Positions 17,239 through 26,697 of a DNA stretch of 64,000 nt are shown one piece after another. The notes beneath the pieces were generated by a model. It was not told the DNA's origin. It made no database searches and worked only from the letters and a program-made list of their open reading frames with translations. Numbering within the stretch: the first letter of the stretch is position 1; each line of letters begins with the position of its first letter. Source of the stretch: Limibacillus halophilus (lineage in GTDB: Bacteria; Pseudomonadota; Alphaproteobacteria; Kiloniellales; CECT-8803); NCBI RefSeq assembly GCF_014191775.1, contig NZ_JACHXA010000011.1, positions 1 through 64,000 on the forward strand, in the 5' to 3' direction. A program made the position numbers and the translations under genes.

Positions 17239-20200
17239 ATGCCCAAACGGACAGACATCAAATCGATCATGATCATCGGCGCCGGCCCCATCGTTATCGG
17301 GCAGGCTTGTGAGTTCGATTACTCAGGCGTCCAGGCCTGCAAAGCGCTGCGCGAAGAGGGCTACCGGGTCATTCTCGTGAACTCCAATCCGGCGACAATC
17401 ATGACCGATCCCGGGCTGGCCGATGCGACTTACATCGAACCAATCACACCTGAGGTCGTTACCAAGATTTTGGAAAAAGAGCGCCCGGATGCGCTTTTGC
17501 CGACCATGGGCGGACAGACCGCGCTCAACACCGGTTTGACGCTCGCCAACGAGGGCGTGCTTGAGCGCTTGGGTGTGGAGCTCATCGGCGCCAGGGCCGA
17601 CGTCATCGAGAAAGCCGAGGACCGCCAATTGTTCCGCGAGGCCATGGACAAGATCGGCCTGAAGTCGCCGACCTCGCGATTGGTCAAAACCTACAACGAA
17701 GCGATTGCGGCGCTGGAAATCGTCGGTTTGCCCGCCATTATCCGGCCATCCTTTACATTGGGCGGCACCGGCGGCGGCATCGCCTACAACGCCGAGGAGT
17801 TCCAGGAGATCGTGACCGGCGGCCTCCGCGCCTCGCCGGTTCATCAGGTGTTGATCGAACAGTCCGTTCTGGGCTGGAAGGAATATGAAATGGAAGTCGT
17901 GCGCGACGGCGCCGACAACTGCATCATCATCTGCTCCATCGAGAACGTAGACCCGATGGGCATCCACACCGGAGACAGCGTCACGGTCGCACCGGCCCTG
18001 ACCCTGACCGACAAGGAATATCAAATTATGCGCGACGCCTCGATCGCCTGTTTGCGCGAGATCGGCGTCGATACCGGCGGGTCGAACGTGCAGTTCGCGG
18101 TCAACCCCGACAGCGGCGAACTGGTGGTGATCGAGATGAACCCGCGGGTGTCGCGCTCCTCTGCCTTGGCCTCCAAGGCAACCGGTTTTCCCATTGCCAA
18201 GGTTGCCGCCAAGCTGGCTGTCGGCTACCGCCTCGACGAACTTGATAACGACATCACCAAGGTGACGCCCGCGTCGTTCGAGCCGACCATCGACTATGTC
18301 GTCACCAAAATGCCGCGCTTTACTTTCGAGAAATTTAAGGGCGCCCAGCCCTATCTGACCACGGCCATGAAGTCGGTTGGCGAGGCGATGTCGATCGGCC
18401 GTAGTTTCCAGGAATCCCTGCAAAAGGCTTTGCGGTCGATGGAAACCGGCCTCAACGGATTGAACGAAGTCGAGATTCCGGGCGCGCTGGACGCCAAAGG
18501 CGTCGTCGACAAGGATGCGATCCGGACCGAGTTGGCAAAACCCAAGCCAGATCGGATTTTGACCATAGCCCAGGCGTTGCGTCACGGCATGACGGTGGCG
18601 GAAATCCAGAACGCCACGAAGTACGACCCCTGGTTCCTGGAGCAGATTGCCGGGCTCGTCAGCGCCGAGGAACGGCTTCGCAAACAAGGCCTTCCGGAAA
18701 GTCGGTTGGCTTGGCTCAAGGTCAAGAAGATGGGCTTCTCCGACGCGCGCCTTGGCGAGTTGACCGGCCACGATGAAGACGCGGTATCGAAGATTCGCCG
18801 CGCGGCGGGCGCTCTACCTGTCTACAAGCGGATTGATACCTGCGCGGGCGAATTCCCCTCCCCCACGCCCTACATGTATGCCTGCTACGAAGGCGACGCC
18901 AGCGGCCAAAGCGAGTGCGAAGCCGACCCCAGCGATCGGCAGAAGGTTATGATCCTGGGTGGCGGGCCCAATCGGATCGGGCAGGGCATCGAATTCGACT
19001 ACTGCTGTGTTCACGCCGCCTACGCACTTAAGGAGGCCGGGATTGAGACCATCATGGTCAACTGCAATCCCGAAACCGTGTCGACCGACTACGATACTTC
19101 CGACCGGCTGTACTTCGAGCCGCTGACCGCTGAAGACGTGATCGAGATCGCCCGCAAAGAGCAGAGCAAGGGTCAGTTGCTGGGCGTTATCGTTCAGTTC
19201 GGCGGCCAAACGCCACTGAAGCTTGCAGAAGCGCTGCAGCGTGCCGATGTGCCGATCCTAGGGACGCCTCCGGACGCCATTGATCTGGCTGAAGACCGGG
19301 AGCGCTTTCAGGCTCTGCTGAACAAGCTCAACCTCAAGCAACCCGCCAACGGCATTGCCCGCTCGAAAGACGAGGCAAAGCGCGCCGCCGAAAGTATCGG
19401 CTATCCGGTTTTGCTGCGTCCCTCCTACGTCCTGGGGGGTCGCGCTATGGAGATCGTGTACAGCGAAGCCGAACTGGAACGCTACATCGACACCGCCGTG
19501 AAGGTATCCGGACGCAACCCGGTGCTTGTCGACAACTACCTGCGTGACGCTACCGAAGTCGACGTAGACGTCCTTTGCGATGGCGCTCAGGTTCATGTCG
19601 CCGGAATTATGGAGCATATTGAAGAAGCCGGAATTCACTCTGGCGATTCCGCCTGCAGCCTGCCTCCGCACAGCCTGTCTGCCGCAATCATCGAAGAGAT
19701 CGAGCGCCAATCGAAGCAACTGGCTCTGGCGCTGGGTGTCGTCGGGTTGATGAATGTGCAGTTCGCTATTGTCGGTGAGGATATCTACATCCTGGAGGTT
19801 AATCCGCGCGCCAGCCGCACGGTCCCCTTCGTCGCCAAGGCCACCGGTCTTCCTGTCGCGAAGATTGCCGCCCGCATCATGGCAGGGGCAAAGCTATCGT
19901 CCTTCCAGCTTGACCGCGCCCGCTCGCAGCATGTCGCCGTGAAGGAAGCCGTATTCCCCTTCGCCCGCTTCCCGGGTGTCGATGTGATCCTGGGTCCTGA
20001 GATGAAGTCGACCGGTGAAGTCATGGGCATCGACAAGGACTTCGCCCATGCTTTCGCCAAGTCGCAATTGGGTGCGGGCGTAAAGCTGCCGACCGAAGGA
20101 TCGGTCTTCCTGTCGGTCAAGGATGCGGACAAGGCAAAAATGGCGGTCGTTGCGCGAGAGTTGGTTGATATGGGCTTCGAGGTAGTCTGCACGGTGGGAA

Positions 20201-20499
20201 CCGCCGATTATATGCGGGCCCAGGGGCTTGAGGTTTCCCTCATCAACAAAGTTCGCGAAGGCCGGCCCCATGTGGTTGATTCCATGAAGAACGGCAGCAT
20301 CGCGCTGGTCTTTAATACAACCGAAGGCGCCAAGGCCATCCAGGATTCCTTTGAAATCCGCCAAACGGCCTTAAACGCCGGTATACCGTACTACACGACC
20401 GTCGCCGGAAGCCTCGCTGCGACCAAGGCAATCCGCGCTTTGAAAACCGGACAGCTTGAAGTTGCGCCGCTGCAGGCTTATTTTAGCGGTTCGTTCTAA
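17239..20499 (+). CDS. carB: Carbamoyl-phosphate synthase large subunit
   Basis: Synthetase subunit using bicarbonate, two ATP and ammonia, 1086 residues, full length. Two homologous ATP-grasp halves are visible. The first starts [22 protein letters not shown] and holds [16 protein letters not shown]. The second starts near [19 protein letters not shown] and holds [16 protein letters not shown]. The C-terminal MGS-like allosteric domain follows from about residue 940. The ribosome site before the ATG is weak (AGAGCG). It is followed by greA after 110 bases. Confidence 0.98.
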   Translation: MPKRTDIKSIMIIGAGPIVIGQACEFDYSGVQACKALREEGYRVILVNSNPATIMTDPGLADATYIEPITPEVVTKILEKERPDALLPTMGGQTALNTGLTLANEGVLERLGVELIGARADVIEKAEDRQLFREAMDKIGLKSPTSRLVKTYNEAIAALEIVGLPAIIRPSFTLGGTGGGIAYNAEEFQEIVTGGLRASPVHQVLIEQSVLGWKEYEMEVVRDGADNCIIICSIENVDPMGIHTGDSVTVAPALTLTDKEYQIMRDASIACLREIGVDTGGSNVQFAVNPDSGELVVIEMNPRVSRSSALASKATGFPIAKVAAKLAVGYRLDELDNDITKVTPASFEPTIDYVVTKMPRFTFEKFKGAQPYLTTAMKSVGEAMSIGRSFQESLQKALRSMETGLNGLNEVEIPGALDAKGVVDKDAIRTELAKPKPDRILTIAQALRHGMTVAEIQNATKYDPWFLEQIAGLVSAEERLRKQGLPESRLAWLKVKKMGFSDARLGELTGHDEDAVSKIRRAAGALPVYKRIDTCAGEFPSPTPYMYACYEGDASGQSECEADPSDRQKVMILGGGPNRIGQGIEFDYCCVHAAYALKEAGIETIMVNCNPETVSTDYDTSDRLYFEPLTAEDVIEIARKEQSKGQLLGVIVQFGGQTPLKLAEALQRADVPILGTPPDAIDLAEDRERFQALLNKLNLKQPANGIARSKDEAKRAAESIGYPVLLRPSYVLGGRAMEIVYSEAELERYIDTAVKVSGRNPVLVDNYLRDATEVDVDVLCDGAQVHVAGIMEHIEEAGIHSGDSACSLPPHSLSAAIIEEIERQSKQLALALGVVGLMNVQFAIVGEDIYILEVNPRASRTVPFVAKATGLPVAKIAARIMAGAKLSSFQLDRARSQHVAVKEAVFPFARFPGVDVILGPEMKSTGEVMGIDKDFAHAFAKSQLGAGVKLPTEGSVFLSVKDADKAKMAVVARELVDMGFEVVCTVGTADYMRAQGLEVSLINKVREGRPHVVDSMKNGSIALVFNTTEGAKAIQDSFEIRQTALNAGIPYYTTVAGSLAATKAIRALKTGQLEVAPLQAYFSGSF

Positions 20500-20609
20500 G
20501 TTTCGCTCCGCTGAGCTGTCGTTCGGCGGGGTGTTTTTCTTTTACTCTCGTTCGGGTAATCGGGGGGGTCCCGATGACCCGCGAAGGCAGACTCTGGGGA
20601 TAGCAATTA

Positions 20610-21086
20610 ATGACCGCCAAACTGCCCATGACCGCCAGTGGCTATGAACAGCTCCAGGAAGAGCTGAGGCACCTGCGTTCGGTCGAGCGTCCCGCTGTAA
20701 TCAAGGCAATCGCCGCCGCGCGCGAGCATGGCGATCTTTCCGAGAACGCCGAGTATCATGCAGCGCGGGAACGCCAAAGCTTTATCGAGGGCCGCGTTGC
20801 CGAGTTGGAAGACAAGGTTTCGCGCGCCGAGGTTATCGACGTCTCGAAGCTGTCCGGGGACACCGTTAAATTCGGCGCGACCGTCACTCTGGTCGACGAA
20901 GACACAGACGAGGAGATGACCTATCAGCTCGTGGGCGAGGACGAAGCCGACGTAAAGCAAGGGCGCATCGGCATCACATCGCCGATCGCGCGCGCGATCA
21001 TCGGCAAGTCCGTCGGGGATTCGGTCGAGGTCGATACCCCGCGCGGCGCCAAACAGTATGAAATTCTGGGCGTCACCTGGGTCTGA
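20610..21086 (+). CDS. greA: Transcription elongation factor GreA
   Basis: Rescues backtracked RNA polymerase by stimulating transcript cleavage, 158 residues. The N-terminal coiled coil contains [16 protein letters not shown] and the tip acidic residues in [18 protein letters not shown]. The C-terminal FKBP-like domain ends [16 protein letters not shown]. The gene probably continues the carB transcript and is closed by a strong terminator just downstream. Confidence 0.97.
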   Translation: MTAKLPMTASGYEQLQEELRHLRSVERPAVIKAIAAAREHGDLSENAEYHAARERQSFIEGRVAELEDKVSRAEVIDVSKLSGDTVKFGATVTLVDEDTDEEMTYQLVGEDEADVKQGRIGITSPIARAIIGKSVGDSVEVDTPRGAKQYEILGVTWV

Positions 21087-21112
21087 ACAAGCCCTTTAGC
21101 CCGCAACAATGG

Positions 21113-21140
21113 AAAAGGGCCGCATAAGCGGCCCTTTTTG
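21113..21140 (+). terminator. Rho-independent terminator after greA
   Basis: AAAGGGCCGC, a four-base ATAA loop, then GCGGCCCTTTTT. The 10-bp stem with its following T run lies 27 bases after the greA stop. Confidence 0.9.
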
Positions 21141-21172
21141 TTTTCGGCGTGCAGATGCTTAAATTCTTTCGA

Positions 21173-21658
21173 TCAATCCTCGTCCGGCGTTGAGGGCACT
21201 GGCACACCCGGCTTGTCCTTGGAAGTCTTGATGACTTGGATGGTCCGCACCGTGGCCACATTCGGCGCGGAAGTCAGTTTTTCAGTTAGCTCGTTCTCGT
21301 GCGCCGTATTACGAGCCACGAGCTTCAAAACGAAATCATCCGCTCCGCGCGCCATATGACACTCACGCACCTCGGGCCAATTGGCGATTTGTGCCTGGAA
21401 GGCGGACAGCACCGCCTCGCTCTGTCCATTGAGGCCGACAAGGGCAAAAAACACCACCTCGTAGCCAAGAGCCTCCGAATCCAGATCCGCGTGATAGCCC
21501 TTGATAAACCCGCCTTCCTCAAGCGCACGCACCCGACGCAAGCAAGGCGGCGCGGAGATACCCGCGCGCTTTGCAAGGTCCACATTGGTCATGCGTCCAT
21601 CAGCTTGAAGGTCCTTCAGGATGCGCAGATCAATGCCGTCGAGCTTCACTCGCCGCAT
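21173..21658 (-). CDS. Lrp/AsnC family transcriptional regulator
   Basis: Leucine-responsive-type regulator of 161 residues. The N-terminal winged helix shows LDGIDLRILKDLQADGRM and the recognition helix in LAKRAGISAPPCLRRVRALE. The RAM/effector domain follows with the GADDFVLKLVARN core. The family typically senses amino acids and often autoregulates. The gene is divergent from an ELM1-family gene, and a TTCAC-N7-GTGAA dyad lies in the gap, a candidate site for autoregulation. Confidence 0.92.
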   Translation of the reverse strand: MRRVKLDGIDLRILKDLQADGRMTNVDLAKRAGISAPPCLRRVRALEEGGFIKGYHADLDSEALGYEVVFFALVGLNGQSEAVLSAFQAQIANWPEVRECHMARGADDFVLKLVARNTAHENELTEKLTSAPNVATVRTIQVIKTSKDKPGVPVPSTPDED

Positions 21659-21699
21659 GTATTAAGACTCCAAGTAAATTCTTTCCTGCGCAATAATAT

Positions 21700-21716
21700 T
21701 TCACGATCGTTGTGAA
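21700..21716. promoter_or_regulatory. Dyad TTCAC-N7-GTGAA, candidate operator
   Basis: Perfect 5-bp arms separated by seven bases in the divergent gap between the Lrp-type regulator and the ELM1 gene, next to an AATAATATT segment. Position and symmetry suggest a regulator binding site. The link to the Lrp protein is inference. Confidence 0.35.
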
Positions 21717-21791
21717 CTTCAAGGGCCAACTTTGACCGGCCAGGAGATTTTTGGCATTGCGCCGCAATAATTACCGGGGTTTCTTTCGGGC

Positions 21792-22793
21792 ATGAACAAG
21801 GAATTCACTGAGCGCACGCGCTGCTGGGTGCTGAGCGACGGTCGTCCCGGAATGGAAACTCAATGCCTTGGCTTGGCTGAGCGGCTCGGTATGGCACCGA
21901 CGATCAAACGCATCGACCTCCGCGCGCCCTGGCGCTGGTTGCCGCCGATCCTACAGCCACTGCCTTTCGCAAGCCTCAGCCCAACGGGCGATAATCTTGA
22001 ACCGCCCTGGCCTGAGGTACTGATCGCCACCGGCCGCAAAACCGCTGCCCTGGCAGCGGCCATTCGCAAAACGTCGGGCGGCGGCTGCTACACCGTGCAG
22101 ATTCAAAACCCAACACTGCCAACGGATCGTTTCGATGCTGTAATCCTGCCGGATCACGACGGCCAGGGAGCAAGAGACGGAGTTATCACAACCACGGGGG
22201 CCCTCGGTCGCGTGACGCCGACAGCGTTGACACAGGCCGCAGCGCAGGCAGCACCCTACCTGCAAAACCTCCCACACCCCCGCGTTGCCGTCCTGATCGG
22301 CGGTCCCAACGGCGTCTACACTATGCCCACTGCCGTTATCGAGGAACACCTCACCGCCGCAATCGACGCAAGCAAGGCCCTGCACGGCAGCCTCATGATT
22401 TCCGCGTCCAATCGTACGCCGGATGTCATCAAGGCGCGGCTTCGCCATGCGGGCGAACAACTGGGTTGTCCGGTATGGGGCGATGCCGGTGACGGCGAGA
22501 ATCCCTACCTGAGCTACCTGGCGCTGGCGGATTACCTGTTGGTCACAGCTGACAGCGTGAACATGCTCTGCGAGGCGGCGGCCACCGGAAAGCCCCTGAT
22601 GGTGCTCAATTTACCTGGCGGATCGCGCAAGTTTACGCGGTTTCACAAAAACCTCCGGGACAGGGGAATTACGCGCGTCTTTTCTGGACGGCTAGAGAAC
22701 TGGCACTATGAACCCTTGCAAGAAGCGCAGCGTGTTGCCGCGATTCTGGCAACCCGGATCGCGGATCATTTAGGCCGTCGCGCCGACTCCTGA
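21792..22793 (+). CDS. ELM1/GtrOC1 family protein (DUF1022)
   Basis: Protein of 333 residues, recognised from the opening CWVLSDGRPGMETQCLGLAE and the later GGPNGVYTMP and LLVTADSVNMLCEAAATGKP blocks. In plants ELM1 recruits the fission dynamin to mitochondria. Bacterial homologues have a glycosyltransferase-B-like fold and are thought to act in cell-envelope glycan or lipid A-core modification, but function is unproven. It is cytosolic with no membrane helix. The following genes (2OG oxygenase and a large orphan) are co-directional and may belong to the same pathway. Confidence 0.8.
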   Translation: MNKEFTERTRCWVLSDGRPGMETQCLGLAERLGMAPTIKRIDLRAPWRWLPPILQPLPFASLSPTGDNLEPPWPEVLIATGRKTAALAAAIRKTSGGGCYTVQIQNPTLPTDRFDAVILPDHDGQGARDGVITTTGALGRVTPTALTQAAAQAAPYLQNLPHPRVAVLIGGPNGVYTMPTAVIEEHLTAAIDASKALHGSLMISASNRTPDVIKARLRHAGEQLGCPVWGDAGDGENPYLSYLALADYLLVTADSVNMLCEAAATGKPLMVLNLPGGSRKFTRFHKNLRDRGITRVFSGRLENWHYEPLQEAQRVAAILATRIADHLGRRADS

Positions 22794-22923
22794 TGGTTGC
22801 CCAGCGAAGGGTGGCGGTTGCGGGATCATGGGCAAGTGGATAATGATCCTCCAGAAGCAGGCGGCGCCCGATTTGGAACTATGAGGCAGGGGGAATGGGC
22901 GTAATGACAAAGAAGGCGGCGAA

Positions 22924-23580
22924 ATGCCTCTCTCGCGACAACAAGAAACTCCAATGCTGAACCTCGACGCTCTGGAAGGTGCGCCGTTGGTCGCCCAGCC
23001 GTTCGACCACTGCATCGTGTCTGGCTTCCTGGCGCCCGCTGACGTCCAGGCGGTGCTTCAGGATTTTCCCGCGGTTGCCAAGGGCGGCAGCTTTCCGCTC
23101 TCCAGCCTGCCGTGCGGACCGGCGCTTACGCGCCTGGCAGAGCAGCTGCAAGGGTCTCAGGTTGCCATCGCCCTCGGCCGTAAGTTCGGGCTCGATTTGT
23201 CCAAGCATCCGACCTTGATGACACTGCGCGCCCGGAGCCGAGCCAAAGACGGCCGCATCCATCGGGACTCCGACGATAAGCTGCTAACCGCCCTTCTCTA
23301 CCTGAACGACGACTGGTCCGATGACAATGGCCGCTTGCGCCTTTTGAAGGGACCGGCGGACATCGAAGACTATGCCGTCGAAGTAGAGCCGCAAGCCGGC
23401 ACCCTATTGGTCTTTCGCTGCACGGCCAGGTCATGGCACGGGCATAAGCCATACGAGGGCGTTCGACAGGTCCTGCAAATCAACTGGGTGACCGACGCAG
23501 CGGTCGTCAGACGCGAGCAGTGGCGCCATGGGTTTTCTGCGAGGATAAAGACTTTGTTCTCCAAGGTTCGGCCAACATGA
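22924..23580 (+). CDS. 2OG-Fe(II) dioxygenase superfamily protein
   Basis: Likely non-haem iron, 2-oxoglutarate-dependent oxygenase of 218 residues. The facial triad can be read as HRDSDDK (His and Asp), then the distal His in SWHGHKPYEG, with a downstream Arg in VRQVLQINWV for the cosubstrate. The double-stranded beta helix strand LLTALLYLNDDWSDDNGRLRLL supports this. The substrate is unknown. An in-frame ATG at 22954 is an alternative start, but 22924 has AAGGCGG upstream. It lies between the ELM1 and orphan genes on one strand. Confidence 0.8.
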   Translation: MPLSRQQETPMLNLDALEGAPLVAQPFDHCIVSGFLAPADVQAVLQDFPAVAKGGSFPLSSLPCGPALTRLAEQLQGSQVAIALGRKFGLDLSKHPTLMTLRARSRAKDGRIHRDSDDKLLTALLYLNDDWSDDNGRLRLLKGPADIEDYAVEVEPQAGTLLVFRCTARSWHGHKPYEGVRQVLQINWVTDAAVVRREQWRHGFSARIKTLFSKVRPT

Positions 23581-23653
23581 AGCACCAACTGCGGGTACAC
23601 CTGATGCCATACCGGCCCGGGATAGAGTTTCGGAACGTGAGCAGGGGAATGAT

Positions 23654-25603
23654 ATGGCGCTGAATTTGGAGACTTTCAGTAGCCGAAAGGGGGGTAACAC
23701 TTTCTATAAGGCGATCAGCCATCCTCTCGTAGCACGTGATGCCGAAGCTTTCCTGGAGCGCTTGAGCAATCGCAAAGTCGCGCTCTACGACCCTCTTGAT
23801 CTGCTATCCACGTTCCATCAGATCCATGACCTTTCCGGCTTGAAGATCTCGGGGCTTTACGTGCAAGACCTTGGCGACGTCGGCAAGACCTTGTGCGGTC
23901 AAACCACGCGACCGGTGACGGAGTTGCCGCGATGCGACGCCGACTGTGTTTTGCTGATCGCCTACGATGCGGACAGGCTCAAGGAACACATCCGCCATCT
24001 GCTTCCCGAGACCGCCGAACTGGTTAGTCTGGATGACGGTTTACGGTTGCCGGACGGCTTCCTGACGGACCGGAACAGCTATCTGGCTCCACTTAATTTT
24101 GCCACCAACTTCGCCTTTTTCCGGGATGATGGCGGGCTACACACACGCCTGACGACGACGAATTATTGGTCCGGTTACGGCGCCGAGGCGCCGCAGATAT
24201 GGTGCTGCCTTTTCGACCAGCAGGGGCGCGTCCTGGCTCAGTGGAACGAGGAGCCGGCCGACTCCTATGCAGCCATCGCAATCGAAAGCGAGACGGTGCG
24301 TGAACGCTTCGGGCTGGCAGGCTTCACCGGGCAGTTGTTTTTGCACGTGATCGGCTCGGCCGGACACGATGTGGTCAAGTATGCGCTGGAAACCTATGGC
24401 GATTTGGATAACGTCCTGTCGGCAACCCACGATGCCAATGCTTGGCCGGCCGATCGATACGCTGGCCTGCCCGCACCGGCGGCGGGCGAGGAGGTGCTGC
24501 TCTGGGTTCAGAACAGCCATCCCTGCCCCATCCCCGCCGGGGCCATCGGACTCAGCCGTATGGGTGATGAGCGTATCGTTACGCTGGATGAACAGGTTCC
24601 CGCCTTCGCCACGCTGCCGCTCGATACCAAACGGCTACTGCCTGAGGTCCGATGGCCGGCACAGATAGAGATTCACGCGGGCAAGCACATGGTTCGCCCC
24701 CGCTACGAGGTTTTGTGGCGGGTCGAGGCAGACGGGCCCAAAGCGCCCTTCCGGCGCCGGATCGCGCATCCGAACGTCGAAAGGTCGGATTTGACCCTCG
24801 ACCCGGCCATTCGCAAGGCCATGCCTGCGCTTGGCAAGGGGTATTTGCTCCCGGCGCCGATCCTCCCGATCAAACGTTATCGCAGCTTGGCGCTTGCGAC
24901 ACCTATGTCCAGTGCGCAAACAAGCCTGCCGTTGGCCGTTGCCCTCTACGACCCGCAGGGAAAGGAACTGCTCCGTCAGCCTCTGGGCCTACTACCGCGT
25001 GACCATGCGTTGGAGCTCGACATGGATGCACTCCTGCCAGATGGATTAGCCGGGGAAGAGCATCCGGAGTCCGGCGGCTGGGGCCATATGGAACTCTTCT
25101 ACGACTTTAGCGACGGTGGCGAAGCAGACGGGTGGCTGCATGCCCTGTTCCGCTATCACGACCGCCAATCGGGCCATGCGGCGGACACCTCCTTTGGGGC
25201 GCATATCTTCAACAGCGTGATAACGTTCAAAGGCGAGCCGCAATCCTATGCGGGACATCCGCCGGGCCTGTCGACGCGGCTGTATCTGCCCGTGGCTCCC
25301 CTGCCCTGGCGGACTTTTTGCCATTTGATCTACCCCGCTTCGACCCCCTGGCACCCACACAGCCAAACCACATTGACGCTGCACGATGGCACCGGCAGAC
25401 CGGTTGCAAGCGAGAACCTAGAGATTGCCTGTAGCGGCTCTCGACTTTGGGACCCCGCCACGTTGTACGGTTCCGAGACCTTGGAATCTGCGGGGCCAAA
25501 CGCCTATGTGATCATCCGCGACTCCAGCTGCCGCCTTTTTGGGTATCACGGCGTCGAGCGAGGCAGCGACGCCTTCAGCCTGGACCACATGTTTGGCTTC
25601 TAG
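23654..25603 (+). CDS. Large protein of unknown function
   Basis: I do not recognise this 649-residue protein. It has no signal peptide and no membrane helices, so it is probably soluble and cytosolic. The composition is rich in aromatic and proline residues, with long beta-like stretches and repeated motifs of the form LYDPxGxxL/ALYDPQGKELL suggestive of beta-sandwich modules. The last third contains GHMELFYDFSDGG, HIFNSVITFKG and the C-terminal SLDHMFGF. A good AGGGGA ribosome site precedes the ATG. It follows the 2OG oxygenase after 73 bases and may be its cotranscribed partner. Confidence 0.65.
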   Translation: MALNLETFSSRKGGNTFYKAISHPLVARDAEAFLERLSNRKVALYDPLDLLSTFHQIHDLSGLKISGLYVQDLGDVGKTLCGQTTRPVTELPRCDADCVLLIAYDADRLKEHIRHLLPETAELVSLDDGLRLPDGFLTDRNSYLAPLNFATNFAFFRDDGGLHTRLTTTNYWSGYGAEAPQIWCCLFDQQGRVLAQWNEEPADSYAAIAIESETVRERFGLAGFTGQLFLHVIGSAGHDVVKYALETYGDLDNVLSATHDANAWPADRYAGLPAPAAGEEVLLWVQNSHPCPIPAGAIGLSRMGDERIVTLDEQVPAFATLPLDTKRLLPEVRWPAQIEIHAGKHMVRPRYEVLWRVEADGPKAPFRRRIAHPNVERSDLTLDPAIRKAMPALGKGYLLPAPILPIKRYRSLALATPMSSAQTSLPLAVALYDPQGKELLRQPLGLLPRDHALELDMDALLPDGLAGEEHPESGGWGHMELFYDFSDGGEADGWLHALFRYHDRQSGHAADTSFGAHIFNSVITFKGEPQSYAGHPPGLSTRLYLPVAPLPWRTFCHLIYPASTPWHPHSQTTLTLHDGTGRPVASENLEIACSGSRLWDPATLYGSETLESAGPNAYVIIRDSSCRLFGYHGVERGSDAFSLDHMFGF

Positions 25604-25713
25604 GGCGGCGGCAACGACGCCAGCGCGCACTAGGCCGGCAAAGCGCGTTCCCCGGGGTTGCAGCAGGCGCATCGGCTTCCTATCTTTGACCGCTAAGTTT
25701 CATAGAGGACAGC

Positions 25714-26688
25714 ATGAGCGATTCGACGAGCAGCAGCGACCACAGCAAGGTCTTGATCCTGGGCTCCGGCCCGGCCGGATACACCGCGGCAATCTATGCC
25801 GCGCGCGCAAACCTTCAGCCGCGTCTGATCTCGGGACTGCAGCCCGGCGGCCAGCTCTCCATCACGACAGATGTCGAGAACTACCCGGGATTCGCCGAGA
25901 CAATTCAAGGTCCCTGGTTGATGGAGCAGATGCAAGCGCAGGCTGTTCATGTCGGCACCGATTTCGTGACCGATACCATCCTGGAGGTCGATTTCAGCAA
26001 GCGCCCTTATCTTCTGAAAGGCGATTCCGGCAGAAACTATAGCTGCGACGTTCTAATCATCGCCACCGGCGCCACAGCGCGCTGGCTCGGCCTGGAGAGC
26101 GAAGAAAAGTTCCGTGGCTTCGGCGTGTCGGCCTGTGCGACTTGCGATGGCTTCTTTTATCGCGGCAAGGAAGTGGCAGTGGTTGGCGGCGGCAACACTG
26201 CCGTCGAGGAAGCGCTCTTTCTGACCAACTTTGCAACCAAGGTGACGCTGATCCACCGGCGCGATGAACTGCGCGCCGAAAAGGTGACGCAAGACCGGCT
26301 TTTCAAGCATCCCAAGATCGAGGTTATTTGGAACCATGTCGTCGAAGACGTGATCGGCGACGAAGATCCCTTGGGCGTTACCGGCGTCTCGTTGAAGAGC
26401 ACCGTCGATGGCAGTACCCGCCAGATTCCCGCCGACGGCCTGTTCATCGCCATCGGGCACGATCCGGCGACGGTTCTGTTCAAGGGCAAGCTCGATCTCG
26501 ACCACGAGGGTTACATCGTGACCGCCCCGGATTCAACGGCGACCAGCTTGCCGGGCGTCTATGCCGCCGGCGACGTCAAGGACAAGATTTACCGTCAGGC
26601 CGTGACGGCGGCCGGTATGGGCTGCATGGCGGCGCTCGAGGCCGAGCGTTTCCTGGCCGAGAACGAGGTGGCCGCAGCAGCCGAATAG
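25714..26688 (+). CDS. trxB: Thioredoxin-disulfide reductase
   Basis: NADPH-dependent flavoprotein that keeps thioredoxin reduced, 324 residues. The FAD-binding GSGPAGYTAAIYAAR is near residue 16. The redox-active disulfide is CATCDGFFYRG, the NADPH-binding site is VVGGGNTAVEEALFL, and the second FAD segment is GVYAAGDVKDKIYRQ. Start 25714 follows GAGGA. The gene converges on the acyltransferase downstream (10-base gap). Confidence 0.96.
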   Translation: MSDSTSSSDHSKVLILGSGPAGYTAAIYAARANLQPRLISGLQPGGQLSITTDVENYPGFAETIQGPWLMEQMQAQAVHVGTDFVTDTILEVDFSKRPYLLKGDSGRNYSCDVLIIATGATARWLGLESEEKFRGFGVSACATCDGFFYRGKEVAVVGGGNTAVEEALFLTNFATKVTLIHRRDELRAEKVTQDRLFKHPKIEVIWNHVVEDVIGDEDPLGVTGVSLKSTVDGSTRQIPADGLFIAIGHDPATVLFKGKLDLDHEGYIVTAPDSTATSLPGVYAAGDVKDKIYRQAVTAAGMGCMAALEAERFLAENEVAAAAE

Positions 26689-26697
26689 CAACAGGCG

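Noticed and set aside
17323-18771. 482-codon frame antisense to carB
   Set aside because: Long because of the high-GC third-position bias of carB; its composition is arginine/histidine/glycine-rich and without a domain.
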